Shown piece by piece: positions 1-5,503 of a stretch of 6,122 nucleotides of DNA (position 1 is its first letter; every line of letters begins with the position of its first letter). The stretch is taken from positions 1 to 6,122 of the forward strand of contig JADGPH010000282.1 of assembly GCA_017882555.1 (NCBI GenBank), written 5' to 3'. Source of the DNA: Thermoleophilia bacterium (GTDB taxonomy: Bacteria; Actinomycetota; Thermoleophilia; Miltoncostaeales; Miltoncostaeaceae). The notes below the pieces were generated by a model. The model searched no databases. It saw nothing but the letters and a program-made list of their open reading frames with translations, and was not told the origin of the DNA. The position numbers and the translations under genes were made by a program.

Positions 1-662
1 TATCGCTCGGCTGCCGCGACACCGCACGCCACGAGCGCGACGACCACCGGCACTCCGCGAAGCGCGTTGCCGAGTGCGATGTCGTCCTCGAGGCGCCCGC
101 ATCCTACGATCGCTTGCGCGCCGAGTGCGCGCGCGCGATCGGCCGCCGATCCCGCGGTGCGCGAATCCATCTCGCCCACCCAGAGCGGGCGCGCGGCATG
201 CTGCGCAAGGGCATCCACCGCGCCGCGCGCTACTTGGCGCGAAAATGGGGACTGCGCAACGAGCAGCGCCACCCGGCCGAGGTCGACCCCGCGCCCGATC
301 AGCACGTCGGGGAGCCCGCTCCAGTAGCGCGCCGCCGGTGCAAGGACATCGACCTGGCGAAGCGGACTGGGCCGCGCCGCCGCCGCACCATGGTTCCAAA
401 CGATCCACGGTTCTCCTGCCAAGAGGCGCTGGACTGCGCGCATCGGGCCACTGGCATATGGACCGAAGAGCAGGTCGTGCCGCGGGGCGAGGGTGCCGAC
501 ACACCGCGCGGTCCGCGCGGGATCACTCGTTGCATCGACAATGGTGAGCCGCACACCTGTGTGATGCGCCCACGCCTGCAGTCCCTGCGCGGCCTGACGT
601 CCCCCAAAAGCATACCGGCCCGAAAGCGCAAGCGCCGCCGCCGCGCGCGCCCTGGTGATCAC
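1..662 (-). CDS. Periplasmic-binding-protein-like (type 1, amino-acid ABC substrate-binding fold) protein, C-terminus off the window
   Basis: Reading the minus strand from a GTG at 662 gives 220 open codons to the window edge. The protein looks like a type 1 periplasmic binding protein of the Leu/Ile/Val or Peripla_BP_6 group. Visible marks are LALSGRYAFGGRQAAQGL at residues 11-28 (the usual LPLSG..A..G...G opening helix), the IVDATSDP strand-turn at 41-48, LLFGPYASG at 64-72 (the GP.. hinge of these folds), WNHGAAA at 89-95, VDVLAPAARYW at 104-114, then VALLVAQSPFSRQVARGAVDAL (131-152, second lobe) and AIVGCGRLEDD (184-194). Start: GTG 662 places the first strand at residue 5, as in soluble core domains; GTG 722 and GTG 674 are in-frame alternatives that add only a Pro/Gly-rich stretch. 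The Shine-Dalgarno is weak (GGGA close to the start). No signal peptide or lipobox is visible, so it may act in the cytoplasm, or its true N-terminus may be missing. Ligand unknown. Confidence 0.8.
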   Translation of the reverse strand, partial: MITRARAAAALALSGRYAFGGRQAAQGLQAWAHHTGVRLTIVDATSDPARTARCVGTLAPRHDLLFGPYASGPMRAVQRLLAGEPWIVWNHGAAAARPSPLRQVDVLAPAARYWSGLPDVLIGRGVDLGRVALLVAQSPFSRQVARGAVDALAQHAARPLWVGEMDSRTAGSAADRARALGAQAIVGCGRLEDDIALGNALRGVPVVVALVACGVAAAER

Positions 663-714
663 GGATCCCGGCACGGCGCCGCCGGGGTTTGATCCGGGAG
701 GCGTCGGCGTCGGT

Positions 715-749
715 CGCCACACGCCCGCGCGACCCGCGGGCGTGTGGCG
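715..749. terminator. Perfect 15-bp inverted repeat, hairpin with 5-nt loop
   Basis: CGCCACACGCCCGCG at 715-729 is exactly repeated in inverse at 735-749, leaving a 5-base loop at 730-734. On the minus strand it begins 18 bases after the TAG stop of the 1127-768 ORF and ends 52 bases before the GTG at 662. No T-tract follows on either strand, so termination would rely on the very GC-rich stem, as is common in high-GC actinobacteria. A dimeric repressor operator for the gene at 662 is an equally open reading. If the gene actually starts at GTG 722, the start codon lies inside the stem and the hairpin could mask it. Confidence 0.55.
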
Positions 750-767
750 GTCCAGGGGTCCAATTCT

Positions 768-1127
768 CTACATCGAGACGAACTCAATCGCTTCGCGCTC
801 CACCATCTCAAGGGGCGGGCCCGGTCGTCTTCCGAGGACTCCAAACTCGCCACCGACGACACGACGTCCGGCCGCTTCGGACCGCACAAGGCAATCGTTG
901 ACACGGGCAGGACGCGGGAAGCGCGAGCCGCCCTCCCCGACGAGGTTACCGGACAGGGCCGGCTCGACCGGTCCGCACCGCACCCAGAGGCGCGCCGTGA
1001 ACTCCACATGCGCAGCTGTCGGTGGCATCGGCCGGTCGGCGGCAGCGAGGACGTCAACGAACCCATTGACGATGATGTCGGCGGTCGACGTAACCGCGCG
1101 CCCATGGTCGCGCACGCTGGTCGTCAA
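768..1127 (-). CDS. Hypothetical protein, 119 aa, weakly supported
   Basis: An open frame runs from a TTG at 1127 (or GTG at 1115) to TAG at 768; a TGA four codons before the TTG limits extension. I do not recognise a family. The translation has a balanced mix of valine, alanine and acidic residues, for example ADIIVNGFVDVLAAADRP near the N-terminus and GPPLEMVEREAIEFVSM at the C-terminus, whereas the overlapping frames are Ser/Arg/Pro-rich, as out-of-frame reading of high-GC genes tends to be. No signal peptide, membrane segment or known motif is visible, and no good ribosome binding site precedes either start. Third-position GC is high but no higher than in the opposite plus-strand frame, so orientation is not settled by base composition. 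It lies in the same direction as its neighbours, and a hairpin follows its stop, which favours it slightly. It might also be the end of a frameshifted longer gene. Confidence 0.4.
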   Translation of the reverse strand: MTTSVRDHGRAVTSTADIIVNGFVDVLAAADRPMPPTAAHVEFTARLWVRCGPVEPALSGNLVGEGGSRFPRPARVNDCLVRSEAAGRRVVGGEFGVLGRRPGPPLEMVEREAIEFVSM

Positions 1128-1287
1128 CAGCTTGGGTCAGCCTGGCGGGTGAATTCCGGGTACGCGGGTGTGATGGTCCTCCAAGCGGCGCCATCTGGCA
1201 CGGCGCGATGCCCGCGTATTGAGCCGGCTGGTGCGCGCCGAACCAAGGTAACCACACGTCCTGATCGGTGGTCATCCTCATTGCCCG

Positions 1288-1932
1288 TCAGTTGGTCCAC
1301 CCGTCCGTGGCCGGGTTTGTGGTAGGCGTTTCTGTGCCATCGGAGGCGCTCACGCCTGTTACGGGAGGCATCGAAAAGTACGTCGCCTCACACGCGGCTG
1401 GGGCAGCCGCGGTCATAGTGGCGGCGTTGGTCATCGTGACCGTCAGTGGGTCATTGGGGTTGCCGTCTGCCCCGACGATCAGCGGCGTGGTCAACGCGTG
1501 CGAGCTGCCGCTCGTTGCGGTCGAGTAGCTCCAGACCACGCCCGAGGGCGAGGATGCCGTACAGCCGGGCTGAAGGGCCGTGAGCGCGCGCGTTGTGTGG
1601 CCATCCGCATAGGTCGTGTCGCTCGGGAGGTCCACGGCCGTGATCCTTACGGGGAAGGGGTTCGGGTTGGCAACCCTGAGCACGACGTCACTTTTGCCAC
1701 CGGGGTAGAGGGGGTCTCTCGCCGATTGGCTGGCAACCGCGGTGACCGTGAGGTTCGAGACCGCCGTTGCCAGCCGGAGACCTGCCGGGTCATTGGCGTA
1801 CGCGAGTGCCCAGGTCGTTGCCCCGAAGGCGCTGGCGCCGGCGAGGGTCACACCGGCGGCGGCAGCGAGGATCGTGAGGCGATGCGGCCGTCGCCACCGC
1901 GTACACCCGTCCTCGGAGTCATTGGACCTCAT
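1288..1932 (-). CDS. Exported or membrane-anchored beta-sandwich protein, 214 aa
   Basis: The ATG at 1932 gives 214 residues. Residues 1-18 are charged (RWRRPHR at 12-18), followed by one hydrophobic segment at about 19-46 (LTILAAAAGVTLAGASAF onwards), which is either an uncleaved anchor or a long signal peptide. The outer part contains SDVVLRVANPNPFPVRI (81-97), and cysteines at 124 and 181 (QPGCTAS and AACEATYF) that probably form a disulfide. Late strands at about 163-187 (LTVTMTNAATMTAAAPAACEATYF) match a beta-sandwich pattern frequent in uncharacterised actinobacterial surface proteins, where NPNPYPV and ACxGATF motifs frame an Ig-like fold. The tail from 190 is Thr/Ser/Pro/Asn-rich, typical of a flexible surface end. 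The frame stays open up to 2247, but the extra N-terminal part is Arg/Pro-rich and would put the membrane segment in mid-protein, so the internal ATG is preferred; no clear Shine-Dalgarno supports either. A structural or adhesive surface role is a guess; no catalytic motif is visible. Confidence 0.75.
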   Translation of the reverse strand: MRSNDSEDGCTRWRRPHRLTILAAAAGVTLAGASAFGATTWALAYANDPAGLRLATAVSNLTVTAVASQSARDPLYPGGKSDVVLRVANPNPFPVRITAVDLPSDTTYADGHTTRALTALQPGCTASSPSGVVWSYSTATSGSSHALTTPLIVGADGNPNDPLTVTMTNAATMTAAAPAACEATYFSMPPVTGVSASDGTETPTTNPATDGWTN

Positions 1933-2448
1933 CAACCAGGCAATGTCCGGTTCAAATGACAGCGTTACCCGCGGATGCCATCCGGAAGCCCTGGGGTCCC
2001 ACCGCGGTAGATGCCGGCGCGTAGGAGCACGACCGCGCACAGGCCTACAAAGCCGGTGTGCGCGGGAACGGAATGTGGCTGTCGTCGACCATAACGCTCC
2101 GGGAGCGGGAGGCCCGAGCGCCTCGGCGGCGACCGTCCCGCCTCGCCTCGCCTCGGTCGGGACCGGGACGCTCTGGGCTCGGACCACTGACCCCCACGAG
2201 GCCACCGGGCGGGTCCATGCGGGTCGGCGCGGCGCCGCCGTGATCACGGGTCCGTGGATCCATTACCGACCGGGCCAAGATGCGATCGGGAGCTTCGCGT
2301 CGCCAATGGCGCGCCACCGCGGCGGGTGACGCGATGTAACCCGTCGAGGGTGATTGACGTCGTCGCCGGGTGCTTCTTAACCTGATCACAGACCCAGTGG
2401 ATCCCCTACGGGACCACGCGAACACTCACGACAGGAGATGGAGCGCGC
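1933..2448. other. Divergent intergenic region of about 515 bp
   Basis: This region separates the minus-strand beta-sandwich gene from the plus-strand secreted-protein pair. Open frames in it are Arg/Pro/Ser-rich and lack ribosome binding sites, so I call no gene. It holds a good sigma70-like promoter at its right end, a near-palindrome at 2241-2260 (CACGG GT CCGTG flanked by GATC on both sides with one extra base), and a short CCTCG-type tandem near 2150. No convincing promoter for the minus-strand gene was found. Confidence 0.6.
2354..2383 (+). promoter_or_regulatory. Predicted sigma70/HrdB-like promoter for the secreted-protein pair
   Basis: TTGACG at 2354-2359 matches the -35 consensus in its first five bases. 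After an 18-base spacer, TAACCT at 2378-2383 fits the TANNNT -10 pattern of actinobacterial housekeeping promoters. Transcription would start near 2390, leaving a leader of about 60 bases before the ATG at 2449. This suggests the pair is read by the main sigma factor rather than only by the ECF sigma factor encoded further right. Confidence 0.5.
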
Positions 2449-2796
2449 ATGAAGCGATGGCGACGCCCAGCACTCTACGCACTGCTTTTTGGTGTTCTCG
2501 TTGCAACGCCTTCCGTGGCAGCCGCATTCAACTACGCCTCGGGGAATCTCGGCGCGGGTGGCCATTGGATCAACCCCGTCAGCACCAACGTGTTCCAGAC
2601 CTATAACCGGATGTCGACGAAGAACACCTACGACATCGTGCATGTCAGGTTCCAGACCACTTCGGGCGTCATGGCGGACGAGGCGTGGTCCAATCAGTTC
2701 GTACAGAGCGGTTCTACGCAGGGACTGACCACCCGCGCGTGGTGTTTCAACGACGGGAGCTATACCGAATCCGGCTATTGCGCTTGGTACAACTGA
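2449..2796 (+). CDS. Small secreted protein with two cysteines, 115 aa
   Basis: The N-terminus is a classic Sec signal peptide: basic MKRWRRP, hydrophobic ALYALLFGVLVATPSV, then an AxA-type cleavage site after about Ala26. The mature part is about 89 residues and starts FNYASGNLGAGGHW; it is rich in Tyr, Trp, Asn, Ser, Thr and Gly, and ends RAWCFNDGSYTESGYCAWYN, with cysteines 99 and 111 likely forming a disulfide-closed loop. There is no membrane segment after the signal peptide. Two purine-rich boxes precede the start, AGGAGA at 2433-2438 (a little far) and TGGAG at 2439-2443 (5-base spacing). The downstream gene follows after 31 bases, so the two are probably co-transcribed from the promoter at 2354. 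I recall small actinobacterial secreted proteins with an SGNLGxG motif, but no function is known to me. A bacteriocin-like peptide or surface component is conceivable; the dedicated exporter and immunity genes of lactococcin-972-type loci are absent here. Confidence 0.85.
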   Translation: MKRWRRPALYALLFGVLVATPSVAAAFNYASGNLGAGGHWINPVSTNVFQTYNRMSTKNTYDIVHVRFQTTSGVMADEAWSNQFVQSGSTQGLTTRAWCFNDGSYTESGYCAWYN

Positions 2797-2816
2797 CCGA
2801 ACTGCGGACCGACCGC

Positions 2817-2823
2817 AAGGAGA
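2817..2823 (+). promoter_or_regulatory. Strong ribosome binding site fixing the start at 2828
   Basis: AAGGAGA ends 4 bases before the ATG at 2828 (GGAG core 5 bases away), the best Shine-Dalgarno in the window. It favours ATG 2828 over the second in-frame ATG at 2834. Confidence 0.75.
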
Positions 2824-2827
2824 CCAA

Positions 2828-3469
2828 ATGAACATGGGACAATGGGGCGGCAGCAGGCGACGGCAAGCGCTCCTGCGGTCGCTCGCGACAGGCACGGTTG
2901 TACTGGGGCTCGCGGTGGCCGTCCCGATGATGGCATCGGGCCAAACCGGGGGTGCCGTTGGTCCGGGAGTCACGAGCGCCAAGGCCGCGGCGTTCATTGC
3001 ATCGGCACAGCGGCCGATCGTGGATGGAACGCTGTCGGAGGTGGCGGCGACGACGACAGACCTCGGAGTCGTCAGCCTCTGGACGTACCAGGTGACCGAC
3101 GACGGAGGACGCAGCGAGGTTATGCTCACCCTTCCGGACCACCCGCTTGTCTTCGGCCGGTGCCCCACCACCACAACACTCGGGTTTTGCATCGCAACGC
3201 TCGGAGGGCCCGGGAGCCCGCTGATTGTCGCAGGGGCCACCACCCCGGGAGCATCGAGCGTTGTTGCGTCCTATGCGGATGGCACGACGGTGAAGGGCCA
3301 GGTGCAGAACAACACCTGGATTCTGCAGCTTCCAGGCAGTGACGCGACCGGCTCGGTATCCGAGATCCCCCGCAGCTTCTCGACCTTCGATGCCGCGGGC
3401 AATCAGATCGCAGCATCGGACCTCGGGATCTCAACGATGCTCGCCCAACACAACAGCGCCGTGAATTGA
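2828..3469 (+). CDS. Secreted protein, 213 aa, sharing a domain with the anti-sigma-like protein
   Basis: The N-terminus MNMGQWGGSRRRQALLRSLA is basic and is followed by a hydrophobic segment at about 19-36; cleavage near ASG-Q (about 38) gives an exported mature protein. The SRRRQALL stretch loosely resembles a twin-arginine signal but lacks the full consensus, so Sec export is more likely. After a low-complexity Gly/Ala linker, the region from about 80 to 195 forms a domain with LWT at 84-86, cysteines 112 and 121, VAG at 134-136, a beta-rich ADGTTVKGQVQNNTWILQLP (150-169) and AAGNQI at 189-194. The same landmarks in the same order occur in the outer domain of the membrane protein at 4733-5503. 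No enzymatic motif is visible. It lies 31 bases after the small secreted protein, with a strong ribosome binding site. It could bind the same ligand as the anti-sigma sensor, act as a soluble competitor, or simply be an independent member of the same domain family. Exact role unknown. Confidence 0.85.
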   Translation: MNMGQWGGSRRRQALLRSLATGTVVLGLAVAVPMMASGQTGGAVGPGVTSAKAAAFIASAQRPIVDGTLSEVAATTTDLGVVSLWTYQVTDDGGRSEVMLTLPDHPLVFGRCPTTTTLGFCIATLGGPGSPLIVAGATTPGASSVVASYADGTTVKGQVQNNTWILQLPGSDATGSVSEIPRSFSTFDAAGNQIAASDLGISTMLAQHNSAVN

Positions 3470-4199
3470 TGTAGCCGTATCGCTGCGTCGAGATCTGCCA
3501 GCCCCGCGAAGGCGGCTGATCCTCGTGCTGCGCCCCGTGTAACGCACCGGCGCGGGCCGGACATTACCCGGGTGATGATGTCCTCCGTGTCAGAGGCGCC
3601 TGAGTCCCCCCAGGCGCCTCTCGGCGGATTTTCCCAGCGGACCCTTCGACGCGCGGCTCCCACATCCGACGCTCCGGTCGAGCGGGAATTGATGATGCGT
3701 CATCGTTGCCGGTCGGCGTGCATCGCAAGGTTCCGGCGGACCGATGTGGGGTGGCCCAGAGACCTCTCCCACAATGCGCAGCGCGGCGTGGCTCCGGGGG
3801 GCGAGCCGCGCCCCCGGCCAAGCGCTTGCGCCATCCCGGAGAACCCGAATGCCCGCGTGGGCACGGATGAACGGCGCGGTTGGATGCGCAACGGCGACTG
3901 CGCTGCTGATGCCGAACTGCTGGCCGGGGACCGCTCGGAGCGCATTCGGGATGTCGCCCCTGGGCGGGTCGGGAGGCACATCTCGGCGCCGTCGGCCTGC
4001 GCGCCCGGAGCCGCACCGTGACCGGCCGGGAACAGCGCCATGAGGTGGCGCGCGTGTGTGATAGTCAGTGGCTCGAGATGGCTCCGATATCCTTAGCGAT
4101 CCGCCCACGGCCGCGCGGGACGCGCCCGGATCTGCACAGGTCACGCAGCAGGTTCGGCTCGGGCACGCAACGCTCGGACGCAATCCGGACATTACCGAG
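3470..4199. other. 730-bp region without a supported gene
   Basis: Long frames stay open on both strands here (for example minus 4216-3590 and plus 3572-4021), but their translations are Arg/Pro/Ser-rich, overlap each other, and have no ribosome binding sites or domains, so they look like chance frames of GC-rich DNA. The region contains the terminator hairpin at 3592-3632 and another GC-rich near-palindrome around 3792-3816 (CCGGGGGGCG against CGCCCCCGG). The promoter of the sigma-factor operon must lie in its right part. Decayed coding sequence cannot be excluded. Confidence 0.5.
3592..3632 (+). terminator. Rho-independent-type terminator after the secreted-protein pair
   Basis: AGAGGCGCCTG at 3592-3602 pairs perfectly with CAGGCGCCTCT at 3611-3621 around an 8-base loop. 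A TTTT run follows at 3629-3632, after a short GC-rich spacer. It lies about 120 bases after the stop codon at 3469, on the same strand, with no gene in between. Confidence 0.6.
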
Positions 4200-4736
4200 A
4201 TGACGGGTTCCGACACCTCCGAGCGTGAGCGCTTCGAACTGCTTTACCGGACCCACCTGTCCGCCGTTCTTGCATACGCGGCGCGACGGGCGGCTCCCGG
4301 CACATCCCCTGATATCGCGGCGGAGGTCTTCTTGATCGCTTGGCGGCGACTGCCTGACATCCCTTCCGATCCGCTGCCCTGGCTGCTTGTGGTCGCGCGC
4401 AATCTGCTGCTCAATCAGCGACGGGGACTGGGCCGCAAGGATGCGTTGACCGAACGCCTGATCGACGAGCAGCGCCGACACGCGCTCGCGGCCGAACCCG
4501 CCGACAGCGACCCCGACCTCATTGCGGCGCTCAACCGGCTCCCCGCCGACGATCGTGAGCTGCTCTGTCTCGAGGCGTGGGATGGGCTGAGCCGCGAGCA
4601 GCTCGCGGCGGTCGTGGGCTGTTCGGTGGCGACCCTTCGCGTCCGTCTTCACCGTGCGCGGGCCCGCCTGGCTCATGAGCTCGCGGCGGTTCGGGTGCAG
4701 GAGCATCAGTCCACACTCGAGGAAGGCGTCCAATGA
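4200..4736 (+). CDS. ECF-family RNA polymerase sigma factor, 178 aa
   Basis: From ATG 4200 the protein has 178 residues, a normal length for an ECF (sigma70 group 4) factor. Region 2 spans about 11-75: FELLYRTHLSAVLAYAARR, then the -10-recognition helix with DIAAEVFLIAWRRL (38-51) and the PWLLVVARNLLLNQRR helix (60-75). Region 4 spans about 106-161: LIAALNRLPADDRELLCL, then the helix-turn-helix LSREQLAAVVGCSVATLRVR (130-149) and HRARARLAHEL. It directs RNA polymerase to target promoters, presumably when released by the partner encoded directly downstream. The frame is open from a GTG at 4068, giving 222 residues; I prefer ATG 4200 because region 2 then starts about ten residues in, as is usual, although neither start has a good Shine-Dalgarno. 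The stop overlaps the next gene as ATGA, so the two are translationally coupled. A GGGAAC element at 4028-4033 could be an ECF-type -35 box for self-regulation, but no convincing -10 follows. Confidence 0.9.
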   Translation: MTGSDTSERERFELLYRTHLSAVLAYAARRAAPGTSPDIAAEVFLIAWRRLPDIPSDPLPWLLVVARNLLLNQRRGLGRKDALTERLIDEQRRHALAAEPADSDPDLIAALNRLPADDRELLCLEAWDGLSREQLAAVVGCSVATLRVRLHRARARLAHELAAVRVQEHQSTLEEGVQ

Positions 4737-5503
4737 ACCGTCGCGCCCGCGACATCGCTGCGCGCCTGCGTGCGAGCGACCCTGTCGGCGCCGCGCGCAT
4801 CGGCGAGATCGCAGAAGAACCCTGGGCCACCGAGCTCCTTGCCCGCATCACCGCGATCGACCCGGAGCGTGGCCACGACGCCACTCTGGGTCAGTCGATC
4901 GTTCCGGCACGTCGTGCGCACACACGGGTGCGAGTGCGCCCCATCCTCCTGACGGCGGTCGTGATGATGATCGGCGGTGCCGTTGCGCTGACGGCGCTCA
5001 ACAGCACGCCGCCCGCCCTCTTCAGCGGGAAGCTTCCGACTCGCCACGGCGGCCTACCCTCAGGCTTCCGGGTCCTGCCGTCGTCGCTGCACCACCCGAT
5101 CGAGGTCACGACGCCGCGCGCCACCTGGGGTCTGTGGACGGGGCATACCGCCGGGGATCGTGATCTGGTGGCTGTCACCATGGGGCTGCCGACTGCGCCG
5201 GGCTCGTCGGTTTCGCCCGACATTGTCGGACCGTGTCCAGCACTGGTGCCTGGTCAGCTGGTGGGGGTCTGCCTGGTCGGATACCCGCATGGTGAAGGCT
5301 TTGTCGCCGGACGCGCGGTCAGTCCGATTGCCCGGGTCGAGCTGCAGGCCGGTGGCCAAACGTTTCCCGGCACCATGGGCGGCGGCTTCTTCTTGATCCC
5401 GGCCAGCATTTCTCGTCGGGAACTCCTCACGGCGCAGGTGGTGGCGCGGGCCGCGGGGGGGCAGATCCTGTCGCTGCGGCCCGCGGGTCCAAGCGCCCGC
5501 TGA
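4733..5503 (+). CDS. Single-pass membrane protein, probable anti-sigma factor with outer sensor-like domain, 256 aa
   Basis: Its ATG overlaps the sigma-factor stop (ATGA), and GAGGAAGG lies just upstream as a ribosome binding site. Residues 1-69 are cytoplasmic and basic/helical (RARDIAARLRASDP, EEPWATELLARITAIDPE); the short DP....A..LL.RI pattern is what I recall from proteins next to actinobacterial ECF sigma factors. There is no HxxxCxxC zinc motif, so it is not a ZAS-type anti-sigma factor. One membrane segment spans about 71-89 (ILLTAVVMMIGGAVALTAL). The outer part (about 90-256) has LWT at 134-136, cysteines 168 and 180, VAG at 191-193, VELQAGGQTFPG (202-213) and AAGGQI at 240-245, matching the secreted 213-aa protein in order and spacing. 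The likely job is to hold the sigma factor at the membrane and release it on an outside signal. This follows from gene position and topology; binding of the sigma factor is not shown by sequence. The stop overlaps the next start (TGATG). Confidence 0.75.
   Translation: MNRRARDIAARLRASDPVGAARIGEIAEEPWATELLARITAIDPERGHDATLGQSIVPARRAHTRVRVRPILLTAVVMMIGGAVALTALNSTPPALFSGKLPTRHGGLPSGFRVLPSSLHHPIEVTTPRATWGLWTGHTAGDRDLVAVTMGLPTAPGSSVSPDIVGPCPALVPGQLVGVCLVGYPHGEGFVAGRAVSPIARVELQAGGQTFPGTMGGGFFLIPASISRRELLTAQVVARAAGGQILSLRPAGPSAR

Noticed and set aside
744..1325. 193-codon plus-strand frame
   Set aside because: It lies exactly antisense, codon on codon, to the minus-strand 1127-768 ORF and has similar third-position GC, but its composition is His/Arg/Ser-rich, it has no ribosome binding site, and it continues antisense into the beta-sandwich gene.
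1933..2247. N-terminal extension of the beta-sandwich protein up to 2247 (319 aa)
   Set aside because: The extra residues are Arg/Pro-rich and of non-coding appearance, and would bury the signal/anchor segment in mid-protein; ATG 1932 gives a normal exported protein.
2045..2425. 126-codon minus-strand frame in the divergent intergenic region
   Set aside because: It is extremely Arg-rich with no hydrophobic core or ribosome binding site, and it covers the predicted promoter of the opposite operon.
2449..2796. Lactococcin-972-type bacteriocin
   Set aside because: It shares only small size, a signal peptide and aromatic/Gly richness; the typical large membrane protein and ABC transporter partners are absent.
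2828..2930. Twin-arginine signal peptide on the 213-aa secreted protein
   Set aside because: SRRRQALL lacks the full S/T-RRxFLK pattern; a Sec signal explains the sequence equally well.
4028..4060. GGGAAC as a self-regulated ECF promoter for the sigma operon (a similar GGGAAC occurs at 2064-2069)
   Set aside because: No convincing -10 motif (CGTC-like) lies at the usual 16-17 base spacing; the hexamer alone is too short in GC-rich DNA.
3590..4216. 208-codon open frame on the minus strand (and overlapping plus-strand frames 3572-4021 and 3744-4043)
   Set aside because: The translations are Arg/Pro/Ser/Ala-rich with no domain, signal or ribosome binding site, the frames overlap on both strands, and the minus frame runs into the sigma-factor start.
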